Below, one piece after another: positions 52,558 to 60,339 of a stretch of 64,000 bases of DNA. Location: positions 20,644-84,643 of the forward strand of contig CANHCV010000004.1 in the NCBI GenBank assembly GCA_947459245.1, read 5' to 3'. The DNA comes from Bacteroidota bacterium. GTDB lineage: Bacteria > Bacteroidota > Bacteroidia > UBA7662 > CANHCV01. The position numbers and the translations under genes were made by a program. The notes below the pieces were generated by a model. It saw nothing but the letters and a program-made list of their open reading frames with translations, did no database searches and was not told the DNA's origin. Position 1 is the stretch's first letter. Each line of letters opens with the position of its first letter.

Positions 52558-53199
52558 ATGAAAAGGATCTTCTTTTTTTTCCTATTGTTGCTGGGATTTT
52601 TCCCAACCATCAATGCCCAAAGTCAGCGTCGCCCGGTTCAATTCTCAGGGGTCGTGATCTCGTCGGATAGTCTCACGGAGCTTCCGTTTGTTACGGTTTA
52701 CGTTAAAAATCGTCGTTCGGGTACCTTTGCCGATCAGCGAGGATTTTTCTCGATGGCGGTCATGACGGGAGATACCGTAGTTTTCTCGGCCTTGGGATTC
52801 AAAGATGCTCTTTTTGTGATTCCCGCTCAAACTTCGGAAGAAGCGATTTCGGTGATTCAGCGATTGGAGATCGATCCAGTGACCATGAAAGGGGTACAAA
52901 TTTATCCATTTACCAAAGAGGAATTTAAAGACCTTTTTGTTCGAACCCGAATACCCGACGACATGCTTGCACGTGCGCAAAAGAATCTGAGTTTCAATCC
53001 GTACATCCCAACCTACGCCGACCCCCAAATGGTGGCCATCACGAACGCTGCGGCTTTCAAGGATTACCAATGGCGTCAAGGCTTTTATGCCGGCACCCAA
53101 AATGGGATGATTCCGATGCCCAACGGCTTGCCCATTCCAACCACGTTGTTGAGTCCTGCTGCGTGGTACAATCTGATTAAATCGCTCAAAAACAAATAA
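52558..53199 (+). CDS. Carboxypeptidase-regulatory-like domain protein
   Basis: 213 residues. Signal peptide (FFFLLLLGFFPTINAQ) and one CarboxypepD_reg-like beta-sandwich (about 28-105: FSGVVISSDSLTELPFVTVYVKN, GTFADQRGFFSM, VVFSALGFKD). The tail (about 110-213) is rich in proline, tyrosine and phenylalanine and is not recognised. Such domains are common in TonB-dependent receptors and envelope proteins of Bacteroidota; this one stands alone. It is divergent from recA. Confidence 0.82.
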   Translation: MKRIFFFFLLLLGFFPTINAQSQRRPVQFSGVVISSDSLTELPFVTVYVKNRRSGTFADQRGFFSMAVMTGDTVVFSALGFKDALFVIPAQTSEEAISVIQRLEIDPVTMKGVQIYPFTKEEFKDLFVRTRIPDDMLARAQKNLSFNPYIPTYADPQMVAITNAAAFKDYQWRQGFYAGTQNGMIPMPNGLPIPTTLLSPAAWYNLIKSLKNK

Positions 53200-53243
53200 C
53201 ACAGCGCAAAGGTCTGCTCGCTAAAACCAGCTAGCCGTATATG

Positions 53244-53269
53244 AAACGTTTATAAACGTTTATAAACGG
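53244..53269. repeat. Tandem 10-bp repeat AAACGTTTAT
   Basis: Two full copies and a partial third of AAACGTTTAT. Each unit is itself built from overlapping palindromes (AAACGTTT, GTTTATAAAC). It lies in the 133-bp gap between the regulatory-domain gene and the end of the Fic gene; no terminator is visible in that gap. Confidence 0.7.
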
Positions 53270-53332
53270 ATAGGGCGCATTAATGTGATAATTTTGTGTT
53301 TGGTTGGAGGGTTGGAGGGGAATAATAAAGGA

Positions 53333-54430
53333 TCAAAATTCTACCAATTCGTAATGGGTGCTTCTTCCTCCCTTGGGGTCTTGGCAAAGGATTCCTTTTT
53401 CAATCAAATCCTTCAGGTCGCGAAGTGCCGTGTCGGAGGAGCATTTGGTCATTTTCGCCCATTTGGAAGATTGTAATTTCCCCTCAAATCCATCAAAGAG
53501 TTTATTGATCATCACCCTCTGCCGTTCATTCAGCCGGGTTGCTTCATGAATTTTCCAAAATTCCGCCTTTTTAAGTAAATTCTTTAAGGTAGAAATGCTT
53601 TCCAATAATGCAGTTTTTAAACACTCTAAAAACCAGATGATCCAATCCGTTATGTCGCCCTGGCTGTGTTGAACCTGCTGCAAAATGGCATAATATTTTT
53701 TGCGTTCTACCAAAATTTGACTCGACATGCTGTAAAAACGTTCGGAAGATTTATCGGCACGTGCCAACCAAAAATCGGAAATGGCACGGGCAATTCTTCC
53801 ATTCCCGTCGTCAAATGGGTGGATAATGATGAACCAAAAATGAGCGATGGCCGATTTTATGACCGGATCCAATGCTTGTTCTTCATTCAACCAATTCAAA
53901 AAAAGCTCCATTTCTTTTTCAACACGGTTGGCTGGAACTGCTTCAAAATGCACCTTTTCTTTACCCATAGCTCCAGAAACAATTTGCATTTCACCACTTC
54001 GGTAGCGACCTACCTCAATTTTGAGCATTCCACTGTACCTGGTTGGAAAAAGTGCGGCATGCCAGCCCAATAATCTATTTTTGGTAATCGGATTCCCATG
54101 GTTTTGGGTAGCATCCAATATCATATCCACCACTCCTTCTACATTTCTGGAAACCGAATCCAACCCCGCTACCGATAGCCCAAGACGTCTGCTAATGGAT
54201 GATCGAACTTGATCGTAATCCAACTTTTCGCCTTCAATTTCCGATGAACGAACGATGTCTAACGTTAGCGTTGCAAGATTGAACTCTTCTTTTTTTGCAA
54301 ATCCTAGGGTACTCATCTGCCCCAATATCAATCCCTGTAAATGCCTTACTTCACCAAAAATGGCGTTTATTTCGACTTCTTTCCAAGAGAATTGAGGCCA
54401 ATCTTTCGAATCGTAAATGTATTTTGCCAA
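53333..54430 (-). CDS. Fic family AMP transferase-like protein with DUF4172 and winged-helix end
   Basis: 365 residues from a TTG at 54430; a stop codon in frame upstream leaves no ATG. N-terminal DUF4172-like region carries the class II inhibitory motif S62-SEI-E66-G67. The Fic core motif H204-PFDDGNGRIA-R215 is intact, so it should transfer AMP to a hydroxyl side chain. The C-terminal 70 residues look like a winged helix (LNERQRVMINKLF...KMTKCSSDTALRDLKDLIEKGIL), suggesting DNA binding. The start is preceded by a duplicated palindromic site (54447-54508), so self-regulation is plausible. Confidence 0.9.
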   Translation of the reverse strand: MAKYIYDSKDWPQFSWKEVEINAIFGEVRHLQGLILGQMSTLGFAKKEEFNLATLTLDIVRSSEIEGEKLDYDQVRSSISRRLGLSVAGLDSVSRNVEGVVDMILDATQNHGNPITKNRLLGWHAALFPTRYSGMLKIEVGRYRSGEMQIVSGAMGKEKVHFEAVPANRVEKEMELFLNWLNEEQALDPVIKSAIAHFWFIIIHPFDDGNGRIARAISDFWLARADKSSERFYSMSSQILVERKKYYAILQQVQHSQGDITDWIIWFLECLKTALLESISTLKNLLKKAEFWKIHEATRLNERQRVMINKLFDGFEGKLQSSKWAKMTKCSSDTALRDLKDLIEKGILCQDPKGGRSTHYELVEF

Positions 54431-54446
54431 GGTGAAGATGAATTGA

Positions 54447-54508
54447 TGCGGTAAATATAACGATTATTCACCGCAAAAATGCGGTGAATATGAAAATTAT
54501 TCGCCGTA
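54447..54508. promoter_or_regulatory. Duplicated palindromic operator in front of the Fic gene
   Basis: Two 29-bp palindromes with the same architecture: TGCGGTAAATA-N7-TATTCACCGCA (54447-54475) and TGCGGTGAATA-N7-TATTCGCCGTA (54480-54508). Arms match 10/11 and 9/11; the spacer is 7 bp in both; the units are 33 bp apart, about three DNA turns. They fill almost all of the 95-bp gap between the Fic start and the moaCB stop. Confidence 0.8.
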
Positions 54509-54525
54509 AACCTTATTTTAATTCC

Positions 54526-55431
54526 TCAATGCCTCTCGCCCTTTACCATGTCCAATGCGTGAAGGCAAGATGGGAACCATGCATGGAAATAATCGTTGGC
54601 GGCGCCCAAAGACCCCGGAATGCCTAATACCAACATCCCGCGGCTGATGCCCGCAATGGCCCGTCCCAACATGGCCGTGGGAATGCGCGCCTGCCCATAC
54701 TGAAGTCCGTATTGAACCATCCCCGGCAACGATTCATCCATCAAATCCTCCAACGTAGAGTAGGTGAAGTCCCTCGGACCAACGCCCGTACCTCCCGAGA
54801 ATAGAATGACCTGAATACCACAATCGTGCGCTCGTTCCACCTCGTTGCGAATGGCTTGGGAATCGTCGGCAATAACGCGGAGCGGTTCGGTTTTCATGCC
54901 CATTCCCCCCAATTTCTGCACCAAAAAAGTGCCACTCTGGTCTACTGCTTCCCCACGACTAATGCGGTCTGAACACACCACTACCTGAACGGAAATCTCT
55001 TTTAAATCTTTCTTTATCTGGCTTTTGCCGCCCGTTTTGCTCAGCAATCCAATGGAAGAAATTGTTACCTTGGAATCAATGGGCTTCAGCATATCGTACA
55101 TGGTTAGCGCAACAATGGAGGCACCGGTCATGGCTTCCACTTCTACCCCCGTTTTGTAAACCGTATGCACTTCCACCAAAATGCGCACCTTCAATCCGTG
55201 AAATTCGTAATTCACCTGTGTAAATTCGATGGGAAGGGGGTGACAATCGGGAATTAAATCAGACGTACGCTTTACGCCAAAAAGTCCGGCTGTTCGGGCT
55301 ACTTCCAAAACGTTTCCTTTGGGTACTGTGCCTTGTTGAATGGCTTCAATGGTGGCTAAGGTACTCGCTTCGATCCACGCTTCTGCCGTGGCTTTGCGCA
55401 GGGTGCTGTTTTTATGGGTAATATCAACCAT
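54526..55431 (-). CDS. moaCB: Bifunctional MoaC/MoaB molybdenum cofactor protein
   Basis: 301 residues. The N-terminal half is MoaC, which completes cyclic pyranopterin monophosphate (MVDITHKNSTLRKATAEA, DLIPDCHPLPI, VHTVYKTGVEMEA-like VHTVYKTGVEVEA, SKTGGKS). The C-terminal half is MoaB/MogA, which adenylates molybdopterin (VVVCSDRISRGE, LFSGGTGVGPRDFT, PGSLGAANDY). Such fusions are typical of Bacteroidota. It overlaps moaE by 8 nt and is last in the operon. Confidence 0.95.
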   Translation of the reverse strand: MVDITHKNSTLRKATAEAWIEASTLATIEAIQQGTVPKGNVLEVARTAGLFGVKRTSDLIPDCHPLPIEFTQVNYEFHGLKVRILVEVHTVYKTGVEVEAMTGASIVALTMYDMLKPIDSKVTISSIGLLSKTGGKSQIKKDLKEISVQVVVCSDRISRGEAVDQSGTFLVQKLGGMGMKTEPLRVIADDSQAIRNEVERAHDCGIQVILFSGGTGVGPRDFTYSTLEDLMDESLPGMVQYGLQYGQARIPTAMLGRAIAGISRGMLVLGIPGSLGAANDYFHAWFPSCLHALDMVKGERH

Positions 55432-55864
55432 GATTTTCTTTCCAAAATGATTTTTCTGCTGTTTTTTCCTCTCCCCAAATGGGGCATTTGGCTTTGATTT
55501 CGTTCACCAACCATTCGCAAGCTTCGAAAGATGCTTTCCGGTGAGGCGAGGAAACAAAAACAAAGAAACAAATTTCACCGGTTTTAATCTCCCCTAAACT
55601 GTGGTGGATGTGCAAACACGTAATGGCAAATTTCTGAAATGCTTCCTCCCGAATTTCGTGACAAATGCTCAAGGCCAACGATTCATTCGCAGTATAAATA
55701 ATGGATGTAACGGGCAACCCCTCCTTTTCATCGGCTCGTACTTGACCCAAAAACAAGTCGTGTGCACCGATGGAAGTTTTGGTTTGGTGTTTAGCAATGC
55801 TATCTGCAATAAACGCAGGTGTGATGGGGCCTTGGGTAAAAATATTTTTGATCGATGCGCTCAT
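55424..55864 (-). CDS. moaE: Molybdopterin synthase catalytic subunit
   Basis: 146 residues from the ATG at 55864, which overlaps the MoeB-like stop by 4 nt. A longer in-frame extension runs antisense-like through that gene and is not real. Family motifs GAHDLFLGQVR, SIIYTANESLA, HIHHSLGEIKTGE and SSPHRKASFEACEWLVNEIKAKCPIWGEE, with the catalytic lysines near the end. It works with MoaD to add the two sulphurs of molybdopterin. Confidence 0.95.
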   Translation of the reverse strand: MSASIKNIFTQGPITPAFIADSIAKHQTKTSIGAHDLFLGQVRADEKEGLPVTSIIYTANESLALSICHEIREEAFQKFAITCLHIHHSLGEIKTGEICFFVFVSSPHRKASFEACEWLVNEIKAKCPIWGEEKTAEKSFWKENHG

Positions 55865-56559
55865 AAAGGTATTTTTTGAAACTGAAAATCGGATAAATTT
55901 CCATGTAGAAGCGGGTTGGAGAGGGGATCTCTTCCATTTCCTAGAATTTCTAACGCTTGAATAACTTGCATTTGTGCCACCAATGCCGGAACCGGTGGGA
56001 GAACTCCTTGAATTTGGCAGCTTCCGCCTTCCGCGCCGGCCGATTCTCCAAACAGTTGGCGGAAAGAACGTCCACGGCTTGGATGGAAAACCCCCGTTTG
56101 AATCTCCGATTGAAAAATTCCAGCGAAAATCCAGGGAATACCCAATTCCTCGCAGGCTTCGTCCATCCAAACTCGGGCTGAAAAATCGTCGGTTCCATCC
56201 AAAACCATATCGCAGCCCGCTAAAAGTTCCAACCGATTTTCGGTGGTTAAAAACGTGGGAAAACCTTCCCATTGGGTATGCGGGAATTGTTCGGCACAAC
56301 GGCCCAACGCTACCTCGGCTTTCAGCTGATCAACATCCTTCGGGCCGTACAGCGGTTGACGGTGCAAGTTGGAGGTGGAAATGCGATCTCCATCGATCAA
56401 ACGAATGCGACCAACTCCGCAACCGCCAAGGGAAAGGGCCATCCAACTGCCCAATCCGCCAACGCCCACCAAAGCAACGGTTTTTTGCTGCAGGGCCGTT
56501 TGGGCTTGCATTCCCCAGCTCGTTAGGGCCAGTTGCCGCTGAAAATACTCGAAATTCAT
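55861..56559 (-). CDS. moeB: MoeB/ThiF family sulfur-carrier activating enzyme
   Basis: 232 residues. ATP motif VALVGVGGLGSWMALSLGGCGVG and LIDGDRISTSNLHRQPLYG, then the VLDGTDDFSARV loop. It should adenylate the C-terminal glycine of MoaD, whose gene is directly upstream (4-nt overlap). The structural zinc cysteines of E. coli MoeB are absent: where a C-x2-C is expected the sequence reads RSFRQLF, and no pair follows near the C-terminus; only C in GGSCQIQGVL remains. The chain is also slightly short. Confidence 0.88.
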   Translation of the reverse strand: MNFEYFQRQLALTSWGMQAQTALQQKTVALVGVGGLGSWMALSLGGCGVGRIRLIDGDRISTSNLHRQPLYGPKDVDQLKAEVALGRCAEQFPHTQWEGFPTFLTTENRLELLAGCDMVLDGTDDFSARVWMDEACEELGIPWIFAGIFQSEIQTGVFHPSRGRSFRQLFGESAGAEGGSCQIQGVLPPVPALVAQMQVIQALEILGNGRDPLSNPLLHGNLSDFQFQKIPL

Positions 56560-56783
56560 CCTCCAGAAAAAGGCGGCATGATGGAAATGGACTCGTTGCC
56601 CATTAAAGAATCGCTCTCGTGGAGCATCCCCTTTTCACTAGCGAGTAGAAAGGGCTCTCCATGAAGTTGAGGAACAAGCTGAACCAGCGCTGTATTTAAA
56701 TCACTTACCGAATGTTGAGATGGGATAACCACCGTTTCAGGGCACAATGCTTTGAGTTTTCCGTAAAAGGTGAAGGAATGCAT
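56556..56783 (-). CDS. moaD: Molybdopterin synthase sulfur-carrier subunit
   Basis: 75 residues from the ATG at 56783. Ubiquitin-like fold with the essential C-terminal di-glycine (MPPFSGG). The start MHSFTFYGKLKAL is 1 nt after the acyltransferase stop; a longer frame lies over that gene. It receives sulphur as a thiocarboxylate after activation by the MoeB-like protein. Confidence 0.9.
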   Translation of the reverse strand: MHSFTFYGKLKALCPETVVIPSQHSVSDLNTALVQLVPQLHGEPFLLASEKGMLHESDSLMGNESISIMPPFSGG

Positions 56784-56784
56784 A

Positions 56785-57876
56785 TCAATGAAGGGGTCGA
56801 TTGTTGCAATGAAAACGGTAGAGTAGGAAATAGAAAAGCAATACAACGATCCATATTCCCAACTTTCCGCCAACCAAAATCGTAAGAATGCTGGTGAAAA
56901 CCAATCCCCAAAGGATAACCAGTACCATGCGAAAAGCAACTTCCATGGATTGGAAAAAATCGAGCGATTTAACCACTTTTTTGGTTAAACGGTTGGCAAT
57001 AAAGTGAGGAATAAAGAAGATGGGAAGCAAAAGGTTCGACTCTCCAATGGCTAACTTTTCTAAGAATCGATGTTTTTGAGGAACTGCAGGTGGAACTCCC
57101 TGAAGGTAATCGGCTACCCACTGGCGTTCTTCGGCAATTCCTGGCTCGCTTCCGGTTCCGTTCCGATGTTCGAGGATGGCCGCGATCCTTCTACCTTGGG
57201 TGTAAGCATTAATTTTTTCGTAATCGTCTACCGGATAATCCACCACGGCCTCTTTCAATCCTTCCACCAATCGGTTGTTGAACTGGTTAAGGGACGAAGC
57301 TTTTTCGTTTTCCGATTTGGGGTAATAATCATGGGCCTCAAACGGAGTAGAAAATTGCACCAAGGCATCTTCTCCCTCTTTACCGAATCCGGTGTAATTG
57401 ATTCCAACGGGAACAATTTGAAGATCTTCCAATCCTTCTTCAACGGCTTGAAAAGCCAATCGTGCTGATCCTTTTTTCAAGCTGCGAAGTCGTTTTTCGG
57501 CAATGCAATCGCCTTCAGAAAAGATAATCACGTGCTTTCCTTCTTTCAAAAGTTGCGTAACCTTATTAAAAGTGTCTTTGTTTCGGTCCAAGGCGTTGTA
57601 ACCATCTCGAATACGGTAAATGGGAATGATGTGCAGTTTATCTAAAATTTTTGCAGCCAATGGGTGGTTAAAAACATCGGCCCGAGCTAAAAAATAGAGT
57701 TTGGAATTGGGGTAATTGGCGGCAACAATAATTCCTTCTAAAAATGCATTTGTGTGGTTGCCGCACAACAAGGTAGGTTTTGATTCATCGATGTTTTCCA
57801 ATCCCGTAAGTTTAATTCTTCGGAAATACATCTTTAAAAAGAAGCCAATAGTTAGGCGTACGATTTGATACAACAT
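56785..57876 (-). CDS. Lysophospholipid acyltransferase family protein (PlsC-like)
   Basis: 363 residues. Acyltransferase motif LLCGNHTNAFLEGII, where the usual aspartate is a glutamate; then FSEGDC and VPVGINYTGFG. Two C-terminal membrane helices (about 310-355). It probably acylates a lysophospholipid or related lipid at the inner membrane. It heads the molybdopterin operon with 1 nt before moaD. Its ATG is 4 nt after TAACTTTG on the minus strand, predicting a leaderless mRNA. Confidence 0.88.
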   Translation of the reverse strand: MLYQIVRLTIGFFLKMYFRRIKLTGLENIDESKPTLLCGNHTNAFLEGIIVAANYPNSKLYFLARADVFNHPLAAKILDKLHIIPIYRIRDGYNALDRNKDTFNKVTQLLKEGKHVIIFSEGDCIAEKRLRSLKKGSARLAFQAVEEGLEDLQIVPVGINYTGFGKEGEDALVQFSTPFEAHDYYPKSENEKASSLNQFNNRLVEGLKEAVVDYPVDDYEKINAYTQGRRIAAILEHRNGTGSEPGIAEERQWVADYLQGVPPAVPQKHRFLEKLAIGESNLLLPIFFIPHFIANRLTKKVVKSLDFFQSMEVAFRMVLVILWGLVFTSILTILVGGKLGIWIVVLLFYFLLYRFHCNNRPLH

Positions 57877-57880
57877 TCCA

Positions 57881-57921
57881 CAAAGTTAGGATGAATTTTT
57901 GGTGCTTCTTGCCTACTTTTG
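57881..57921. promoter_or_regulatory. Divergent promoters (acyltransferase-moa operon / fba)
   Basis: Minus strand TAACTTTG (57888-57881) ends 4 nt before the acyltransferase ATG at 57876. Plus strand TACTTTTG (57914-57921) ends 22 nt before the fba ATG at 57944. Confidence 0.65.
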
Positions 57922-57943
57922 CAGAAACAAAAAGGAAATCAAC

Positions 57944-59017
57944 ATGGCTTTGAAAATTGCTAGTGGAGTTGTCACTGGGGCAGATGTTCAAAAATTATTT
58001 GCACATGCCAAAGAAAATCGGTACGCCTTGCCTGCGGTTAACGTGGTGGGTACCAATTCCGTAAATGCCGTTTTAGAAACCGCAAAAGAGGTAAATTCTC
58101 CTGTTATCATTCAGTTTTCCAATGGAGGCGGGGTGTTTTATGCCGGTAAAGGACTCTCCAACGAACAGCAACGTGCTGCCATTTTGGGATCCATTTCGGG
58201 TGCTCAGCACATCCATCTTTTGGCAGAAGCCTACGGCGTGCCCGTTATCCTTCATACCGACCATTGCGCCCGCAACTTGATGCCTTGGGTTGATGGACTT
58301 TTGGATGCTTCAGAAAAACATTTCCAACAATTTGGAAAGCCGTTGTACAGTTCGCACATGTTGGACTTGAGCGAAGAACCCATTCATGAAAACATTGAAA
58401 CGTGCAAACGTTACTTGGAGCGCATGAGCAAAATGGGAATGACCTTGGAAATTGAATTGGGCGTGACCGGTGGAGAAGAAGATGGAGTAGATAACTCTGA
58501 TATTGATTCTTCGAAACTATACACTCAGCCTGAAGAGGTTGCCTATGCTTACGAAGAGCTGATGAAGGTAAGCAATCAATTCACCATCGCAGCCGCATTC
58601 GGAAACGTGCATGGCGTTTACAAACCCGGAAACGTTAAACTCACTCCGGTTATTCTTCATAATTCCCAAGAATTTGTTCGCCAGAAATTCGGGTTGTCGG
58701 AATCGAAACCCATTGATTTTGTTTTTCACGGCGGTTCGGGCTCTACTTTGGAAGAAATTCGCGAAGCGATTTCCTACGGAGTGATCAAAATGAACATCGA
58801 CACCGATTTGCAATACGCTTATTTGGAAGGTGTACGCGATTATGTTGAAAGCAAGAAAGGGTATTTGCAAGGGCAAATCGGGAATCCCGAAGGCGATGAT
58901 AAACCCAATAAGAAATACTACGACCCCCGTGTTTGGCTTCGAAAAGGGGAGGATACTTTCCGCACTCGTTTGAAGCAAGCGTTTGAAGATTTAAATAACA
59001 TCAATACCCTTGGCTAA
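57944..59017 (+). CDS. fba: Fructose-bisphosphate aldolase, class II
   Basis: 357 residues from the ATG at 57944; the longer frame lies in the promoter. Zinc-dependent cleavage of fructose-1,6-bisphosphate in glycolysis and gluconeogenesis. Motifs: [24 protein letters not shown] (zinc histidine), [22 protein letters not shown] and FVFHGGSGS. The long class IIA form, as in E. coli Fba. accD starts 1 nt after its stop. Confidence 0.97.
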   Translation: MALKIASGVVTGADVQKLFAHAKENRYALPAVNVVGTNSVNAVLETAKEVNSPVIIQFSNGGGVFYAGKGLSNEQQRAAILGSISGAQHIHLLAEAYGVPVILHTDHCARNLMPWVDGLLDASEKHFQQFGKPLYSSHMLDLSEEPIHENIETCKRYLERMSKMGMTLEIELGVTGGEEDGVDNSDIDSSKLYTQPEEVAYAYEELMKVSNQFTIAAAFGNVHGVYKPGNVKLTPVILHNSQEFVRQKFGLSESKPIDFVFHGGSGSTLEEIREAISYGVIKMNIDTDLQYAYLEGVRDYVESKKGYLQGQIGNPEGDDKPNKKYYDPRVWLRKGEDTFRTRLKQAFEDLNNINTLG

Positions 59018-59018
59018 T

Positions 59019-59858
59019 ATGGCGTGGTTTAAGAGAGAAACTCAGGGGATTTTTACCCAAACTGAGGAGAAAAAGGAAGTTCCTGAAGGTCTTTGGTTCA
59101 AATGTGGAAGTTGTAAAACAACCATTCTAACCGACGATGTTCATGCCAATTCTTGGGTTTGTCCCAAGTGCGATTATCACTTGCGCATCGGTTCTGATGA
59201 GTATTTCGAAATTTTATTCGATAACAAATACACCGAGTTGGATGCGAATTTGGAAGCGGCAAATCCGTTGGAGTTTGTAGATAGCAAACCGTATTCGGAT
59301 CGCATCAAAGCTACCCAGAAATCAACCGGATTGAAAGATTCCATGCGTACTGCAACCGGAAAAGTTGATGGAGTTCCCATGACCGTTTGTTGCATGGACT
59401 TCAACTTCATCGGTGGATCGATGGGTGCTGTAGTGGGAGAAAAAATTGCTCGTGCGGTAGATCATTGCATCGCGAACCGACAGGCCCTCATGATCATTTC
59501 CAAATCGGGAGGTGCGCGCATGATGGAAGCTGCATTTTCATTGATGCAAATGGCCAAATCATCTGCGAAATTGGCTCAATTGGGTCGAGAAAAGTTGCCC
59601 TACATCTCTTTGATGACCGATCCTACCACCGGTGGCGTTACGGCATCTTACGCCATGTTGGGAGATTTCAATATTTCGGAGCCTGGAGCCATGATTGGAT
59701 TTGCTGGACCTCGTGTAATTAAAGAAACCATCAAACGCGATTTGCCGAAAGGATTTCAAACCGCTGAAATGGTTCAAGAAACCGGATTTCTCGATTTTAT
59801 TGTTCATCGAAAAGAACTAAAAACAAAAATTGCTCACCTTTTGCGCATGTTGATGTAA
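59019..59858 (+). CDS. accD: Acetyl-CoA carboxylase carboxyltransferase subunit beta
   Basis: 279 residues from the ATG at 59019. Transfers the carboxyl group from biotin to acetyl-CoA, first step of fatty acid synthesis. N-terminal zinc ribbon CGSCKTTI...CPKCDYHL (about 31-54), then the crotonase-like core [33 protein letters not shown] and [16 protein letters not shown]. Probably co-transcribed with fba (1-nt gap). Confidence 0.97.
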   Translation: MAWFKRETQGIFTQTEEKKEVPEGLWFKCGSCKTTILTDDVHANSWVCPKCDYHLRIGSDEYFEILFDNKYTELDANLEAANPLEFVDSKPYSDRIKATQKSTGLKDSMRTATGKVDGVPMTVCCMDFNFIGGSMGAVVGEKIARAVDHCIANRQALMIISKSGGARMMEAAFSLMQMAKSSAKLAQLGREKLPYISLMTDPTTGGVTASYAMLGDFNISEPGAMIGFAGPRVIKETIKRDLPKGFQTAEMVQETGFLDFIVHRKELKTKIAHLLRMLM

Positions 59859-59864
59859 AAAAGG

Positions 59865-59896
59865 TTTGGAATATTAGAATTTAATTTTTAACTTTG
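59865..59896 (+). promoter_or_regulatory. rpsO promoter
   Basis: TTTG at 59865-59868, 20 nt, TAACTTTG at 59889-59896: the best match to the Bacteroidota consensus in the window. The rpsO ATG is 20 nt downstream. Confidence 0.8.
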
Positions 59897-59916
59897 CCCC
59901 TCGAAATTAGATAAGA

Positions 59917-60186
59917 ATGGCTACTAGCGCTCAAGACAAGAAATCAATTATTGCCGAACACGGAGGTTCTGAAAAGAACACCGGGTCATCTGAAGCACAA
60001 ATCGCATTGTTCACCAAGCACATCAGCGATCTTACTGCCCACTTGAAAATCCACAAAAAGGATTACAGCACTCAACTTTCGTTGGTGAAAATGGTAGGTA
60101 AACGTCGTAGTTTGTTGAACTACCTGATCAAAAAAGATATTACTCGCTATCGTGCGATCGTAAGCAAATTAGGTTTACGTAAGTAA
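59917..60186 (+). CDS. rpsO: 30S ribosomal protein S15
   Basis: 89 residues, exact usual length. Primary 16S rRNA-binding protein of the small subunit. Motifs GSSEAQIALFTKHISDLTAHLKIHKKD and KMVGKRRSLLNYL. It has its own promoter and terminator and precedes pnp, as in many bacteria. Confidence 0.98.
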   Translation: MATSAQDKKSIIAEHGGSEKNTGSSEAQIALFTKHISDLTAHLKIHKKDYSTQLSLVKMVGKRRSLLNYLIKKDITRYRAIVSKLGLRK

Positions 60187-60191
60187 TTTTT

Positions 60192-60221
60192 AAAGGCGAT
60201 TGTGAAACAATCGCCTTTTTT
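60192..60221 (+). terminator. Terminator of rpsO
   Basis: AAAGGCGATTGT-GAA-ACAATCGCC followed by six T residues. Confidence 0.93.
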
Positions 60222-60230
60222 AGGCGGTCC

Positions 60231-60307
60231 TTTACCCAGCAATCCGGCTGAGGTAAGCGGTCGAGAAGAGGAAATAACATAAAAGCAAAAGGAGTTGTAC
60301 CCAACTC
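60231..60307 (+). promoter_or_regulatory. Structured leader of pnp
   Basis: Two hairpins precede pnp: TTACC-CAGC, 6-nt loop, GCTG-A-GGTAA (60232-60256, one bulged A), and GAGTTG-TACC-CAACTC (60292-60307). The ATG is 32 nt after the second. No TAnnTTTG box is seen between the rpsO terminator and the first hairpin, so transcription may come from rpsO read-through. Confidence 0.5.
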
Positions 60308-60339
60308 TTCTTACAATTCCCGATGCGTCGTTCTTGAAT

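Noticed and set aside
52645-53202. 185-codon minus-strand frame
   Set aside because: Antisense to the carboxypeptidase-regulatory-domain gene, which has a signal peptide and promoter.
53289-53296. Plus-strand TAATTTTG as a promoter
   Set aside because: The only downstream plus-strand frame is antisense to the Fic gene; such an 8-mer with two free bases occurs by chance in AT-rich DNA.
55865-56299. Long in-frame extension upstream of moaE that would give a 291-residue protein
   Set aside because: It lies inside the MoeB-like gene in another frame and has no recognisable sequence; the ATG at 55864 gives the normal MoaE length and an ATGA overlap.
55974-56606. 210-codon open frame on the plus strand
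   Set aside because: It is antisense to the well-supported moeB and moaD genes, rich in R, P and S, with no family match.
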